NCBI GenBank assembly: GCA_020072845.1
Contig: JAIQGF010000004.1
Coordinates: 47,957-111,956, forward strand
Direction: 5' to 3'
Source: Terriglobia bacterium
GTDB taxonomy: Bacteria; Acidobacteriota; Terriglobia; Terriglobales; Acidobacteriaceae
Length of the DNA stretch: 64,000 nucleotides
This document shows positions 33,992 through 44,549 of the stretch, piece by piece. Positions within the stretch are counted from its first letter, which is position 1. The number at the start of each line of letters is the position of its first letter. A model generated the notes under the pieces. It saw nothing but the letters and a program-made list of their open reading frames with translations, was not told the DNA's origin and searched no databases. Made by a program: the position numbers and the translations under genes.

Positions 33992-35425
33992 CTATTTGGC
34001 CTTGGCGCCTGAGTTGCGGAACTTCCATCCGCGGACGTCGACAAAATGCCCGGCGATGGCGGCCGCCGCCGCCATTTCGGGGCTGACCAGGTGGGTGCGC
34101 CCGCCGCGGCCCTGGCGCCCTTCAAAATTGCGATTGCTGGTGGAAGCGCAGCGCTGGCCGGGTTCAAGCACGTCGGGGTTCATGCCGAGGCACATGGAGC
34201 AGCCCGCTTCGCGCCACTCGAAGCCGGCGGCGCGGAAAACGGCGTCGAGTCCTTCGGCTTCGGCCGCCGCTTTCACGGCTTGCGAACCGGGCACGACCAG
34301 CGCCTGCACCTTGGGGTGAATGTGGTAGCCGCGGATGACGCGGGCTGCAGCGCGCAGATCCTCCAGGCGCGAATTGGTGCAGGAACCGATGAACACGCGA
34401 TCGATGAGGATGTCCTGGATGAGCGTGCCGGGCTCAAGCGCCATGTACTCCAGCGCCCGCTCCCAAGCGCGGCGTTCGGCCTCATTCCTGGCGGCCGACA
34501 AAGCGGGCACCCGGTCGGTGACGGAGGTCACCATGCCGGGGTTGGTGCCCCAGGTGACGCAGGGCGGCAGCGCAGCGGCGTCAATGTCGGCGGTGGTGTC
34601 GAACTCCGCGCCGTCGTCGCTGGGCAGAGTGCGCCAGTAGTCAATGGCGCGGGCCAGGTCGGGTCCCGGCGGGGCAAAGCGGCGGCCGCGAATCCAGGCA
34701 AACGTGGTGTCGTCGGGGGCGACCATGCCGGCGCGCGCGCCGGACTCGATGCTCATGTTGCACAGCGTCATGCGCTCCGGCATGGAAAGCGCGGCGACGG
34801 CTTTACCGGCGTACTCGATGACGTGCCCGGTGGCGCCGCTGGTGCCGATCTGGCCAATGATGCCCAGCGCCAGGTCCTTGGCCGTGACGCCCGGCCCCAG
34901 CAGGCCGTGAACCCGGACCTGCATGGTGCGCGGCTTGCGCTGTGGCAAGGTTTGGGTGGCGAGCACGTGCTCGACTTCCGAAGTTCCGATGCCGAAGGCG
35001 AGCGCGCCGAAGGCGCCGTGCGTGCTGGTATGACTGTCGCCGCACACGATGGTCATGCCGGGCTGCGTGACGCCAAGCTCCGGGCCGATGACGTGCACGA
35101 TGCCCTGCTCCGGCGAGTCGATGTCGAAGAGACGAATGCCGAATTCGCCGCAGTTCTTGCGCAGCGCTTCCACCTGCCGCGCCGCCACCGGATCCGAGAT
35201 CACAGTCCGCGGCGATGTTGTGGGGACGTTGTGGTCCACGGTGGCAAGGGTGCGTTCGGGACAGCGGACGCGGCGTCCGGCAGCGCGCAGGCCGTCGAAT
35301 GCCTGCGGCGTGGTGACCTCGTGTACCAGGTGGAGGTCAATGTAGAGCAGCGCGGGCTCGCCGGGCGGTTCGCAGACCAAGTGCCCAGTCCAGAGTTTGT
35401 CAAACATGGTCCGCGGTGTCGGCAT
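33992..35425 (-). CDS. leuC: 3-isopropylmalate dehydratase large subunit LeuC
   Basis: 4Fe-4S aconitase-family subunit that isomerises 2-isopropylmalate to 3-isopropylmalate with LeuD. The 477-residue protein has the cluster ligands in FIGSCTNSR and GCSMCLG, plus [31 protein letters not shown] and [14 protein letters not shown]. Starts 2 bp after leuB; a second in-frame ATG (MFDKLWTG) 18 bp downstream is also possible. Confidence 0.97.
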   Translation of the reverse strand: MPTPRTMFDKLWTGHLVCEPPGEPALLYIDLHLVHEVTTPQAFDGLRAAGRRVRCPERTLATVDHNVPTTSPRTVISDPVAARQVEALRKNCGEFGIRLFDIDSPEQGIVHVIGPELGVTQPGMTIVCGDSHTSTHGAFGALAFGIGTSEVEHVLATQTLPQRKPRTMQVRVHGLLGPGVTAKDLALGIIGQIGTSGATGHVIEYAGKAVAALSMPERMTLCNMSIESGARAGMVAPDDTTFAWIRGRRFAPPGPDLARAIDYWRTLPSDDGAEFDTTADIDAAALPPCVTWGTNPGMVTSVTDRVPALSAARNEAERRAWERALEYMALEPGTLIQDILIDRVFIGSCTNSRLEDLRAAARVIRGYHIHPKVQALVVPGSQAVKAAAEAEGLDAVFRAAGFEWREAGCSMCLGMNPDVLEPGQRCASTSNRNFEGRQGRGGRTHLVSPEMAAAAAIAGHFVDVRGWKFRNSGAKAK

Positions 35426-35427
35426 CC

Positions 35428-36534
35428 TTACACCGCGTGGTAGGCGTGGCGGCGGTCGCCGATGCCGGCGAGCGCGTCCTCGACGGCAGCGCCCATCTGT
35501 TCGGTGGTCGCGGGCGGCGTGCGCCGGTCGCGAATCAGATCCGCGGTGCGATAACCGCGGTCCAGCACCTCGGCAATGGCAGCTTCTACGTCGCGCGCTT
35601 CCTGCTCCATTCCGCCGGCAAAGCGCAGCAGCAGCGCCGCGGTGGCAATCGCGCCGAGCGGATTGGCAATGCCGCGGCCCGCAATGTCAGGCGCGGAACC
35701 GTGGACGGGCTCGAACAAGCCGACTTTTCCGCCGATGCTTGCCGAAGCCAGCATGCCGAGCGAGCCGCTGATCACCGCCGATTCGTCGGAAAGAATGTCG
35801 CCAAACAAGTTTTCCGTGAGGATGACATCGAAGCGGCACGGGTTCGAGACCAGGTGCATGGCGCAGGCGTCCACGTACATGTGATCGAGCGCGACGTCGG
35901 GGAATTCGTGCGCCACACCGCTGACGACCTTGCGCCACAGTTGCGAGGTCTCCAGCACGTTCGCCTTGTCCACCGAGGTCACCTTGTGCCGGCGCGTCCG
36001 CGCCTGCTGGAAGGCAATGCGCGCGATGCGTTCGATTTCTTCGCTGGAATAACGCATGGTGTTGAACGCGGCGGAATCGGACCTGAAACCGCGCGGCTGG
36101 CCGAAGTAGAGCCCGCCGAGCAATTCGCGGACGACCAGAATATCGGCGCCGCGCACCACCTCGGAGCGGAGCGGCGAGCAGTCCTCGATGGCGCGGTGAG
36201 AGGACGCGGGGCGCAGGTTGGCAAACGCGCCGAGCCGGCTGCGCAGCGCCAGCAGCCCGGATTCCGGCTTGCGGTCGGAAGGCAGCGAATCGAATTCCGG
36301 CCCGCCGACCGCGCCCAGCAGCACCGCATCGCTGCCCAGGCACGCGTCCAGGGTTGAAGGGGGGAGGGGAAAGCCGGTTTCGCGAATCGCTGCTCCGCCG
36401 ATCGGTTCGGAACGGAAGTGGAAGTCGTAGCCCTGGATTTCGGCGACGGCACGCAGCACGCGTACCGCTTCGCGCGTCACTTCGACGCCAATGCCGTCGC
36501 CAGGAAGAACGGTAATGCTCAGCCCGGTCCCCAT
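35428..36534 (-). CDS. leuB: 3-isopropylmalate dehydrogenase LeuB
   Basis: NAD-dependent oxidative decarboxylation of 3-isopropylmalate to 2-oxoisocaproate. The 368-residue protein has [21 protein letters not shown] at the N-terminus, [13 protein letters not shown], the catalytic Lys/Tyr region, and the metal/substrate motif [24 protein letters not shown], then [21 protein letters not shown]. The first base of the ATG is shared with the last base of the leuA stop. Confidence 0.97.
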   Translation of the reverse strand: MGTGLSITVLPGDGIGVEVTREAVRVLRAVAEIQGYDFHFRSEPIGGAAIRETGFPLPPSTLDACLGSDAVLLGAVGGPEFDSLPSDRKPESGLLALRSRLGAFANLRPASSHRAIEDCSPLRSEVVRGADILVVRELLGGLYFGQPRGFRSDSAAFNTMRYSSEEIERIARIAFQQARTRRHKVTSVDKANVLETSQLWRKVVSGVAHEFPDVALDHMYVDACAMHLVSNPCRFDVILTENLFGDILSDESAVISGSLGMLASASIGGKVGLFEPVHGSAPDIAGRGIANPLGAIATAALLLRFAGGMEQEARDVEAAIAEVLDRGYRTADLIRDRRTPPATTEQMGAAVEDALAGIGDRRHAYHAV

Positions 36535-37736
36535 CAGTCTCCGTAGGCCTGCGCGGCGCCCGCAATCGGCGGCGATGGAGGCACACCGCGTCGCGGCAGC
36601 AGCGCGATCAAATCCCGATCATAGATGTTTTTCTTGCGGTCCGCGAGTTCGGTGAAGCGCTGGTACACCGAATTGAGTTCGTCGCCGGCGAGCGGATGTC
36701 CGAGCTCGGCGTAGCGGCGCGCGAGCGCGTGGCGGCCGGAATGTTTGCCGAGGACGATGCGGTTGGACGACAGGCCGACGGATTCGGGCGTCATGATCTC
36801 GTAACACAGCGGATTGCTGAGCACGCCATGCTGGTGAATGCCGGCTTCATGCGCGAACGCGTTGCAGCCGACGATGGCCTTGTTAGGCTGCACCGGAAAC
36901 CCGAGAATGGCAGAGAGCGCCTGGCTGGCGGGCGAGATGTGCTCGGTGCGAATGCCGGTGGTGAACGGGAGGCGGTCGGCGCGGACCCGCATCGCCATCA
37001 CGATTTCCTCCAGCGCAGCGTTGCCGGCGCGTTCGCCGATGCCATTGACGGTGCACTCCACCTGCCGGGCGCCGGCTTCAATCGCGGCCAGGCTGTTGGC
37101 GACGGCGAGCCCGAGATCGTTGTGGCAGTGCACGGAGATGGTTGCCTTCTCGATGCCGCGCACGCGCTCGCGGATGTTCGCGATCAGGCGCGTGAACTCC
37201 GACGGGACGGTGTAGCCGACGGTGTCGGGAATGTTGAGCGTGGTGGCGCCGGCCTCGATCACACCCTCGAGGACCGAGTTAAGGAATTCCGGGTCGGAGC
37301 GGGTGGCGTCCTCGGGGGAGAACTCGACGTCGTCACACAGGGTACGGGCATAGGTCACAGCATCGCGTGACTGCGCCAGGGCGTCGTGGCGGGAGATCTT
37401 GAGTTTGTACTGGAGGTGGATGTCGGAGGTGGCGAGGAAGATGTGGATGCGGGGGCGCTCGGCGCCGCGAATGGCCTCCCAGGCGCGATCGATGTCCTTG
37501 CGGGTACAGCGCGCCAGGGCGGCGATCTTGGGCCGCCGAATGCAGGCGGCGACCGCTTGGACGCCACGGAAATCACCATCGGAGGCGATGGGGAACCCGG
37601 CCTCGATGACGTCTACCCCAAGCCGGTCGAGATGACCGGCTATCAGCACCTTTTCGTCCAGGTTCATGCTGCACCCGGGCGACTGCTCGCCGTCGCGCAG
37701 CGTGGTATCGAAGATCGTAATGCGATTGTCGCTCAC
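36534..37736 (-). CDS. leuA: 2-isopropylmalate synthase-like protein lacking the regulatory domain
   Basis: Condenses acetyl-CoA with 2-oxoisovalerate to begin leucine synthesis. At 400 residues it has the TIM-barrel catalytic domain ([13 protein letters not shown], metal ligands in [13 protein letters not shown] and [14 protein letters not shown]) and the linker subdomains ([28 protein letters not shown]). It stops about 100-120 residues short of ordinary LeuA: the C-terminal leucine-binding allosteric domain is absent. It abuts leuB, so this is not an assembly end. GTG is the likely start with GGGAGG 5 bp before it; the longer TTG start overlaps this Shine-Dalgarno. Homocitrate- or citramalate-type activity is an alternative, but the leuBCD context favours LeuA. 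Confidence 0.88.
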   Translation of the reverse strand: MSDNRITIFDTTLRDGEQSPGCSMNLDEKVLIAGHLDRLGVDVIEAGFPIASDGDFRGVQAVAACIRRPKIAALARCTRKDIDRAWEAIRGAERPRIHIFLATSDIHLQYKLKISRHDALAQSRDAVTYARTLCDDVEFSPEDATRSDPEFLNSVLEGVIEAGATTLNIPDTVGYTVPSEFTRLIANIRERVRGIEKATISVHCHNDLGLAVANSLAAIEAGARQVECTVNGIGERAGNAALEEIVMAMRVRADRLPFTTGIRTEHISPASQALSAILGFPVQPNKAIVGCNAFAHEAGIHQHGVLSNPLCYEIMTPESVGLSSNRIVLGKHSGRHALARRYAELGHPLAGDELNSVYQRFTELADRKKNIYDRDLIALLPRRGVPPSPPIAGAAQAYGD

Positions 37737-37821
37737 TGCGCCTCCCGTCAAAGTGGATCACACGACTATGTGCGGAGGGCCCCAGGCAAATGTGAGGCGT
37801 CCCGGTATCCTCGGTAACTGC

Positions 37822-37902
37822 CATAATCGTAAGCCGCCGGAGGCCCGATACTCCAAGTTATAATTCTTTTGGTTATCATTAGGTTTTTTGATGGCATAAT
37901 CG
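37822..37902. promoter_or_regulatory. leuA/LysR divergent control region
   Basis: The AT-rich core between the divergent genes holds ATAA-N9-TTAT (37860-37876), which fits the LysR-type box T-N11-A with dyad symmetry. It also holds the word CATAATCG twice (37822-37829 and 37895-37902). TTATCA (37873) to CATAAT (37895) at 16-bp spacing is a possible promoter for the LysR gene. Function is inferred from position and pattern only. Confidence 0.45.
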
Positions 37903-37943
37903 CGGGGCACCCCCGGGCAAACATCCTTGAATAGAGGGCACGG

Positions 37944-38855
37944 ATGGACCTGTTCCAACTGGAAGTGTTCGTCATGGTGGCGCGCGAGGGCAGCTTCTCG
38001 CGGGCGGCGGAAAAACTGTACCGCACGCAGCCGGCGGTGAGCCAGGCGATCCGCAAGCTGGAAGACGAACTCAGCGAACCGCTGTTCGACCGCTCGTCGC
38101 GCGACGGCCATCTCACCGACGCCGGGCGCGTCCTGCACGAGTACGCGCAAAAGTTGCTCAACCTGCGGGGAGAGGCCACCGAGGCGCTGGTGGAAATGCG
38201 CGAGATGCGGAAAGGCAAGCTGAACGTCGCCGCCAACGAGTACACCTGCCTTTACCTGCTGCCGGTGCTGGCGGAATTCCGGCGGCTGTACCCGCTGGTG
38301 AAGACGACGGTGGAGCGTTCGCTGGCCAGCCGCATTCCCCAGGAAATCCTGGAACACAACGTGGAGTGCGGCGTGCTCTCCTTCAATCCCGAGGACCCGT
38401 TGCTGCGCAGCATCGTGGTGTACCGGGACGAGCTGGCGTTTGTCGTGTACCCGCGGCACACGCTGGCCAAGGCCCGCCAAGTGAGCATCAAGCAGCTCGG
38501 GGTGGAATCGTTCGTGGCGCACCACGTGCCCTCGCCGTACCGCGACAAGGTCATCCAGTCATTCAAGCGCCACAAGACGCCGCTCAACATGGACACCGAG
38601 TTGCCGACGATCGAGGCGATCAAGAAGTTCGTGATGATGGAGAACGGCGTGGCGCTGGTGCCGGGGATCTGCGTGCAAGACGAACTGCAGCGTGGCGACC
38701 TGGTTCGCGTGCCCATCGCCGACCTCAAGCTGGAACGACGGCTGCGCCTCGTGTACCGCAAGCATGCGAACCTGTCGCACGCTGCGCGCGCATTCATGAA
38801 GGTGGCGGAGGCGATGGCGGACGGCCAGAGATATCTTTTCCAGCCGGAGCGGTAA
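37944..38855 (+). CDS. LysR-type transcriptional regulator
   Basis: A 303-residue LysR protein: N-terminal winged HTH (LEVFVMVAREGSFSRAAEKLYRTQPAVSQAIRKLE, residues 6-40), a coiled linker (AQKLLNLRGEATEALVEM), and a periplasmic-binding-protein-like effector domain from about residue 90. It is divergent from leuA, the classic LysR layout, so it probably controls the leu operon and itself; a leu pathway intermediate is the likely co-inducer. A role in another regulon is not excluded. Confidence 0.9.
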   Translation: MDLFQLEVFVMVAREGSFSRAAEKLYRTQPAVSQAIRKLEDELSEPLFDRSSRDGHLTDAGRVLHEYAQKLLNLRGEATEALVEMREMRKGKLNVAANEYTCLYLLPVLAEFRRLYPLVKTTVERSLASRIPQEILEHNVECGVLSFNPEDPLLRSIVVYRDELAFVVYPRHTLAKARQVSIKQLGVESFVAHHVPSPYRDKVIQSFKRHKTPLNMDTELPTIEAIKKFVMMENGVALVPGICVQDELQRGDLVRVPIADLKLERRLRLVYRKHANLSHAARAFMKVAEAMADGQRYLFQPER

Positions 38856-38856
38856 T

Positions 38857-41800
38857 TTACGAGCCAGCAGGCGTGCCCGAGGGCACAGTCAGCACCGGCA
38901 CACCGGTCTTGCGCATGAGATCGTTGAGCGCCGGCAGATCGCGATCCAGCAGCTCGCGCAGGGCCTTCAGTTGCTCCTGAAGTTTGCCGTTGAGAACGTC
39001 ATACACGGCGTACTGCGGCCGGGTCGGCGCGGCATCGGCGTACTCAATGGTGTGGCTGAGGGAGTCGAACTGCTCGTTGAGCTGGTTGGGATAACGCAGG
39101 TTGCCCTCCGAGCTCTTCATCTGCACCTGCATCAATTTTTCTTCGATGGGAGTCATTTTCTTGTTGAGCTCGTCGGCCGCGGCCACTACCTGTTTCGCCG
39201 GGGTGCTCTCGCCCGCCCATTTCTTCAACGTGTCGAGTTCGCCGCGGAGCTGGCGAATCTGATTCACCGCGAGGTGCAGTTCCCGGTTGCTGCGGTCGAT
39301 CTTCACGGCCAGATCGAATTCCTTCTGCAAGTCCGCCTGGGTAACGTTTTTCAACCGCGGATCGATGAGCAGTTCCAGCGGCACGGTTTGGGTGAAGGAC
39401 CCGGCGGTCAGCTTCACCTGGTATGTGCCGGGAAGCGCGAGCGGTCCCACCGGTCCCAACCCCGAATAAAACGCGCCCGGAATCTTGACCGGCGATTCGT
39501 AGCGCAGGTCCCAGGGGTAGCGGTTCATGCCGGCCTCGGCAGGAATCGTAGGATTGGGAATTTCCTGGTCGGGCCACTCCGGCGGCTGTTCGTAGGTTTT
39601 CTTTTCCTTGCTGGAGAGGTGGCGCACGAGTTTTCCCTGCGCGTCGGTGATGTCGAGCGTCACTTCTTCTTTCGGCTTGGCCGCAAAGTAATAATCAATG
39701 ACGGCGCCCTTGGGCGGGTTTTCGCCCACCGGACGACGGCGGTCCACCTGGTCCGGATAGTGGAAACGCACCGCAGGCTGCGGCTTGTAAAGGATCGCGG
39801 GCGCAGAGGCGCTTGCCGCCGTGAGCTGGCGCAACGGCGTGATGTCGTCCAGGATCCAGAACGAGCGGCCGTGGGTTGCGACCACGAGATCGTTGTCGTG
39901 CACGACAAGGTCGTGAATCGGCGAAACCGGCAGGTTAAGTTGCAGCGACTGCCAGTGCGCGCCGTCGTCGAAGGATGCGTACACGCCGCGCTCCGTGCCG
40001 GCAAACAGCAGGCCCTTGCGTCCGGGGTCTTCCCGCACCGAGCGCACGTAAAAGTTTTGCGGGATTCCGTTCACCACCAGCGTCCAGGTCTTGCCGAAAT
40101 CGGAGGTCTTGTAGATGTACGGCTTCTGATCGTCCGACTTGTGGCGGTCCACGGCAATGTAGGCGCTGCCGGCGTCGTGCGGCGACGGATCGATGATGCT
40201 CACCAGGCTCCACTCCGGCATCGCCTTGGGCGTGACGTTGGTCCAGGTGGTGCCGCCGTCGCGGGTGAGCCAGACGAGGCCGTCGTCAGTGCCCGCCCAA
40301 AGCTCGCCCTGCTGCACGGGCGACTCGGCGAGCGTGAAGACGGTGTCGTAGTACTCGACGCTGGTGATGTCGAGCGTGATCGGGCCGCCGGAGGGCAACT
40401 GCTTGGATTTGTCGTTGCGCGTCAGATCCTTGCTGATGGCGGTCCAGGTCATGCCGGCGTCGGCGCTCTTGTACACCTTGTCGCCGGCGGTATAAAGGGT
40501 CGTTTTATCGTGAGCCGATATAAACAACGGGGACGTCCAGTTGAAGCGCAGCACGTCGAGATCGACGGCGCCGTGGCCGGCCACGTCCAGCGGCCACACG
40601 GAAACGTCCTGCGTCTGCTGGTTCGCCTTGTTGAAGCGGAAAATGGTGGCCTCGTTGTTGCCGTAGATGGTGTTGGTGTCGCGCGGGTCGGGCGCGATGA
40701 AGCCGGTCTCGCCGCCGAATTCGAACCAGTTCTGCATCGTAATCACGCCCTCGTCGGCATAGCTGGCAATACCCACGCTGCTGTTGTCCTGCTGCGCACC
40801 GTAGACGAAGTACGGAAATTGCTGGTCGGCAATGACGTGGTAGAACTGCGCGGTCGGCTGGTTCAGCAGCGTGCTCCAGGTCTGCCCGCCGTCCAGGCTG
40901 ATGGTGGCGCCGCCGTCGTTGCCGTTGATGATGCTTTTGGGATTGGTGGGATCGATCCACAGACCGTGATGATCGCCGTGGGGCGCGGGGAGCAGCGTAA
41001 AGGTCTTGCCGCCGTCCACCGAGCGGAACAGGCCGGTGTTCTCGACGTACACGGTGTCCACCGTCTTCGGGTCGGCGAAGATGTGGGTGAAATACCAGGC
41101 GCGCTGGCGGTAGCGCTCGTCGTCGTTGACGCGAACCCAGGTGTCGCCGCCATCGTCGGAGCGGAATAGCCCGCCCTCTTTCGCCTCGATGAGCGCGTAC
41201 ACGCGGTTGGAATCCGCGCCGGAGACGGATACGCCGATGCGCCCGAGCACGCCGTCGGGAAGGCCGTGTGCTTCGAGCCGCTTCCAGGTGTTGCCGCCGT
41301 CGGTGGAGCGGAACAGGCCGCTGCCCGGCCCGCCGCTGGACAGGCTCCACGGCGTGCGGTTCACTTCCCACATGGCGGCAAACAAAGTGTTCGGGTTCTG
41401 CGGGTCGAAGACGACGTCAATACCGCCGGTCTTGTCATTGACGAACAGAACTTTTTGCCAGGAGGCGCCGCCGTCGGTGGTGCGGTAAATGCCGCGCTCG
41501 GCGCTGGGTGCGTACACATGTCCCAGGGCCGCGACGTAAACGATATTGGGATTGGAGGGGTGAACGATGACGGCGCCGATCTGCCGCGAATCCGGCAGGC
41601 CAACATGGGTCCAGTTCTTACCGCCATCCACGGACTTGTACACGCCATCGCCGTAGGTAATGTTGCCGCGGATGCACGCCTCGCCGGTGCCGGCATACAG
41701 CAGGTTGTGATCGGAGTCGGCCACGGCCAGCGCACCGATGGAGGTGAAGGGCTGCTTGTCCGTCAACGGCCGCCAAGTGGCGCCGGCATCGGTGGTCTTC

Positions 41801-41997
41801 CATATGCCGCCGGCGACGCCTCCGAAATAAAACGTATTGGGCTCGCCCGGCACGCCGCTGACGGCTATGACGCGTCCGCCGCGATAGGGACCGATGCCTC
41901 TCCACTTCATCCCGCTGAAGAGCGCCTGGTTGTAGGTTTGGGCAAACAGCACGGAAGCGAGACACACAAACAGCAGGATGGCGACACGCCTGAACAT
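38857..41997 (-). CDS. Large secreted BNR/VPS10-like propeller protein
   Basis: A 1046-residue exported protein with signal peptide MFRRVAILLFVCLASVLFA and at least ten BNR-like units of the pattern S/T-x-D-x-G-x-T-W (for example KTTDAGATW, KSVDGGKNW, RTTDGGASW, RSTDGGNTW). They are expected to build one or two beta-propellers of the VPS10/sortilin or BNR glycosyl-hydrolase type. The C-terminal third has a beta domain (KEEVTLDITDAQGKLVRHL) and a helical coiled region rich in Lys/Glu/Gln (about 900-1020). No glycosidase catalytic residues can be assigned. AGGAGG lies before the ATG. A paralogue lies at 50.9-54.4 kb. Confidence 0.85.
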   Translation of the reverse strand: MFRRVAILLFVCLASVLFAQTYNQALFSGMKWRGIGPYRGGRVIAVSGVPGEPNTFYFGGVAGGIWKTTDAGATWRPLTDKQPFTSIGALAVADSDHNLLYAGTGEACIRGNITYGDGVYKSVDGGKNWTHVGLPDSRQIGAVIVHPSNPNIVYVAALGHVYAPSAERGIYRTTDGGASWQKVLFVNDKTGGIDVVFDPQNPNTLFAAMWEVNRTPWSLSSGGPGSGLFRSTDGGNTWKRLEAHGLPDGVLGRIGVSVSGADSNRVYALIEAKEGGLFRSDDGGDTWVRVNDDERYRQRAWYFTHIFADPKTVDTVYVENTGLFRSVDGGKTFTLLPAPHGDHHGLWIDPTNPKSIINGNDGGATISLDGGQTWSTLLNQPTAQFYHVIADQQFPYFVYGAQQDNSSVGIASYADEGVITMQNWFEFGGETGFIAPDPRDTNTIYGNNEATIFRFNKANQQTQDVSVWPLDVAGHGAVDLDVLRFNWTSPLFISAHDKTTLYTAGDKVYKSADAGMTWTAISKDLTRNDKSKQLPSGGPITLDITSVEYYDTVFTLAESPVQQGELWAGTDDGLVWLTRDGGTTWTNVTPKAMPEWSLVSIIDPSPHDAGSAYIAVDRHKSDDQKPYIYKTSDFGKTWTLVVNGIPQNFYVRSVREDPGRKGLLFAGTERGVYASFDDGAHWQSLQLNLPVSPIHDLVVHDNDLVVATHGRSFWILDDITPLRQLTAASASAPAILYKPQPAVRFHYPDQVDRRRPVGENPPKGAVIDYYFAAKPKEEVTLDITDAQGKLVRHLSSKEKKTYEQPPEWPDQEIPNPTIPAEAGMNRYPWDLRYESPVKIPGAFYSGLGPVGPLALPGTYQVKLTAGSFTQTVPLELLIDPRLKNVTQADLQKEFDLAVKIDRSNRELHLAVNQIRQLRGELDTLKKWAGESTPAKQVVAAADELNKKMTPIEEKLMQVQMKSSEGNLRYPNQLNEQFDSLSHTIEYADAAPTRPQYAVYDVLNGKLQEQLKALRELLDRDLPALNDLMRKTGVPVLTVPSGTPAGS

Positions 41998-42051
41998 GCT
42001 TACGATCCTCCCCACGACGAAACCGAGCATCGTAGCACGAGGCATGGGGAC

Positions 42052-42082
42052 AAAAAAATCCCGGCCCGCAGACCGGGCCGGG
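42052..42082 (-). terminator. Intrinsic terminator of the cytochrome bc operon
   Basis: On the minus strand CCCGGCCCG pairs perfectly over 9 bp with CGGGCCGGG across a GTCTG loop, followed by A and seven T. It is 26 bp past the stop of the nonaheme cytochrome gene. Confidence 0.93.
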
Positions 42083-42107
42083 TTCAGGAGGTCATGATGA
42101 CCAAGAC

Positions 42108-43442
42108 TTATTTCCGTGACTCGATTCTGCTGATGTACAGCTTCAGTCCGATCAGCATCGCCACGATGGTGAGCAGCGAAATGCCGAGTCCGGCGCGGCG
42201 GTAGTCGCGTTCGCGCAGGGCCTTCTCGCCAGCCTGGCGGGTCTTCTCCGCGGTCTCCTGGCCCACTTTGACGTCGGCGTCGATTTTCGCCAGGGTGAAG
42301 CTGTGCAGGGTGACGCGCGCTTTGGTGAGCTGGTCGCGCGCGGAAGTCAAATCGAGTTGCGCCTGGCTCACCTCCATGCCCGATTGCTCGGCGCGCGTCA
42401 GAACCTCGTCGGATTTCACGATCGCATTTTGTAACGCGGCGAACTGCTGCTGGATTTTACCGGCGACGGCGAATCCGGCATCGCCCTGGGAGTGACACTG
42501 TGTGCACACGGCCTGCGGGCCGGTGCCCACCATGGCGTCGCTGGGATGGGTGATGCGGTGGTTGCTGTGACAGGTGACGCAACCGGGCAGCCCGGCGGCC
42601 GCGAATGCCGCCTTATGCGGGCTGGTGTCGAATAACTGCGCCTGGAAGACGTGGCAGGTGGAGCAGACATTGGTCACGCTGGCGACGCCCGGTGGCGCCG
42701 CTCCGTGATTGCCGTGGCACGTGGTGCAGGTGGGCGCGCTCAGGTCGCCGCGCACCGCCAGCGCGTCGTGATGCACGCTGCTGCTGTAGCCGGCGAACTG
42801 GTCGTGCTTGATGGGATACGCCTGCATGTACTTGCCGTCGGCATGGCAGCGCGCACAAGTGTCCGCCACGTTCAGCGGATACACCTTCGACCGCGGATCC
42901 TTCACCGCGCGGATGCCGTGCACGCCGTGGCAATCAATGCAGACCGCGACCTTGGAATCGCCGCCCGCCAGCCGCTTGCCGTGCACGCTGGTCTTGTACT
43001 GCGCCAACTGGTCGGTGCGCAGCGACGGGTTGTACTGCCGCATGTAAGCGCCGTCGGCGTGGCACTTGGCGCACAGTTCTGGGATCGCCTTGCGGTCAAT
43101 GTGCCCCTTAAAGCCCTTCTTCTTGTCCATGGCCTCCATGCTGGTGGGATCGCCGCCGTGACACGCGGCACAGGTGAGGCCCTTTTGCGCGTGAATGTCC
43201 TGCGCGTACTGCTCGCCGGTGACTTTCAGGTTGGCGTCCAGCGCCGAGTGGCAGTCCACGCACGTGCTCTGCACCGCTGGCGGCAGCGCGGCGGCATGCG
43301 CCCGCGACGCGGCGAACAGCGCGACCACGATCCAGATTGCCACCGCCAGCAGGAACATCCACTGCGATGCGCGCGCGGGGGCAGTCCCCCTCGCTTGCCC
43401 CCCATCGCGCGCTTGCATGATTTGGTTATCAATGGCGCTCAT
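42108..43442 (-). CDS. Membrane-anchored nonaheme c-type cytochrome
   Basis: A 444-residue multihaem protein. An N-terminal signal/anchor (WMFLLAVAIWIVVALFAA) is followed by nine CxxCH haem c sites in about 310 residues: CVDCH, CAACH, CAKCH, CIDCH, CARCH, CTTCH, CSTCH, CVTCH and CTQCH. A helical stretch and a C-terminal membrane helix (GISLLTIVAMLIGLKLYI) follow. The predicted location is the periplasmic face of the inner membrane. It is the last gene of the cyt c - Rieske - cyt b set, so it probably takes electrons from the bc complex. It starts 20 bp from the cytochrome b stop. Confidence 0.9.
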   Translation of the reverse strand: MSAIDNQIMQARDGGQARGTAPARASQWMFLLAVAIWIVVALFAASRAHAAALPPAVQSTCVDCHSALDANLKVTGEQYAQDIHAQKGLTCAACHGGDPTSMEAMDKKKGFKGHIDRKAIPELCAKCHADGAYMRQYNPSLRTDQLAQYKTSVHGKRLAGGDSKVAVCIDCHGVHGIRAVKDPRSKVYPLNVADTCARCHADGKYMQAYPIKHDQFAGYSSSVHHDALAVRGDLSAPTCTTCHGNHGAAPPGVASVTNVCSTCHVFQAQLFDTSPHKAAFAAAGLPGCVTCHSNHRITHPSDAMVGTGPQAVCTQCHSQGDAGFAVAGKIQQQFAALQNAIVKSDEVLTRAEQSGMEVSQAQLDLTSARDQLTKARVTLHSFTLAKIDADVKVGQETAEKTRQAGEKALRERDYRRAGLGISLLTIVAMLIGLKLYISRIESRK

Positions 43443-43462
43443 GAATTCTTCTCCCGCCCGGC

Positions 43463-44548
43463 TCACTTGGCCACGTATCCGTACATCGTCATGGTGACGA
43501 TGTACGCCAGCGCGAACACGCCGAACCCGGTCACGAACGCGCGCGCCAGCCTCCATTTGCATCCCTCGACAAATGGGAGCAGCACCCAAACCGCGCCGGC
43601 TAGTCCGAAACCGAGCACGCCCAACAACTCGCCGTCAATGAACCAGATCTTGGCAGGAATCAGTTTCAGCGTCTGGAACATGAACAGGAAGTACCACTCG
43701 GGCTTGATGCCGGCGGGCGCCGAAGCAAAAGGATCGGCCTTCGCACCCAGACCCCAGGGCGACAACGCGGCCAGTGCGCCCAAAACTCCCAGCGCGATGT
43801 ACCAGGCGAACATTTCGCGCAGGGCGAAGTTGGGAAAAAACTTCATTTCGCGCGCGGCCGAAGGATCGCGCTGCCACTGCTCTTCCACCGACGGCGGCAC
43901 GCTGATGCCGAATTTCTGCACCAGCAGGATATGGATCGCGAGCAGCAGGGTGGTAATCCCCGGCAGCACCGCGACGTGGAAGCCAAAGAAGCGCGTCAGG
44001 GTGGCGCCCGTGACGTCCTCGCCGCCGCGCAGGAAAATGACGATCCATTTGCCGATCACCGGCACTTGCCCGGCGACTTCGGTTCCGACTTTGGTGGCGA
44101 AGAAGGCCAGCGTATTCCACGGCAGCAGGTAGCCGCTAAACCCAAAGCCCATGGCCAGCAACAGCAGCACCGCACCCGTGACCCACGTCAATTCGCGGGG
44201 CTTGCGGTACGACTTCAGGAACAGGACGCTGAACATGTGGGCGAACACCGTCAGGATCATCAGGTTCGCCGACCAGGAATGAATCGACCGCACCAGCCAG
44301 CCGAACTGCACTTGGGTGGTGATGTACTGCACGCTTTCGAAGGCCTCATTGGCGCTGGCGCGGTAATACAGCAGGAGGAGAATGCCGGTACAAACCTGAA
44401 TCATGAAAAGGAACAGCGTGATCCCGCCCAGGAAGTACCAGTACGAAAGCCGGTGCATGGGGACGGTCTTCTTGCGCAGCGGCTTGGTGAGTTCGGCCCA
44501 GCCGAAGCGCTCGTCGAGCCAGTTCTTGACGAGAACGAATGGGCTCAT
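43463..44548 (-). CDS. Cytochrome b of a bc-type complex
   Basis: A 361-residue inner-membrane quinol-oxidising subunit with about eight hydrophobic segments. The b-haem His residues are in [23 protein letters not shown] and [21 protein letters not shown], and the Qo-site motif PEWYF is in [19 protein letters not shown]. The N-terminal b6-like and C-terminal subunit-IV-like parts are fused. It starts 1 bp after the Rieske gene and shares its operon. Confidence 0.94.
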   Translation of the reverse strand: MSPFVLVKNWLDERFGWAELTKPLRKKTVPMHRLSYWYFLGGITLFLFMIQVCTGILLLLYYRASANEAFESVQYITTQVQFGWLVRSIHSWSANLMILTVFAHMFSVLFLKSYRKPRELTWVTGAVLLLLAMGFGFSGYLLPWNTLAFFATKVGTEVAGQVPVIGKWIVIFLRGGEDVTGATLTRFFGFHVAVLPGITTLLLAIHILLVQKFGISVPPSVEEQWQRDPSAAREMKFFPNFALREMFAWYIALGVLGALAALSPWGLGAKADPFASAPAGIKPEWYFLFMFQTLKLIPAKIWFIDGELLGVLGFGLAGAVWVLLPFVEGCKWRLARAFVTGFGVFALAYIVTMTMYGYVAK

Positions 44549-44549
44549 C

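Noticed and set aside
36530-36540. Read-through of the leuA stop codon
   Set aside because: The sequence after the TGA is leuB in another frame, and no SECIS-like hairpin or LeuA domain follows.
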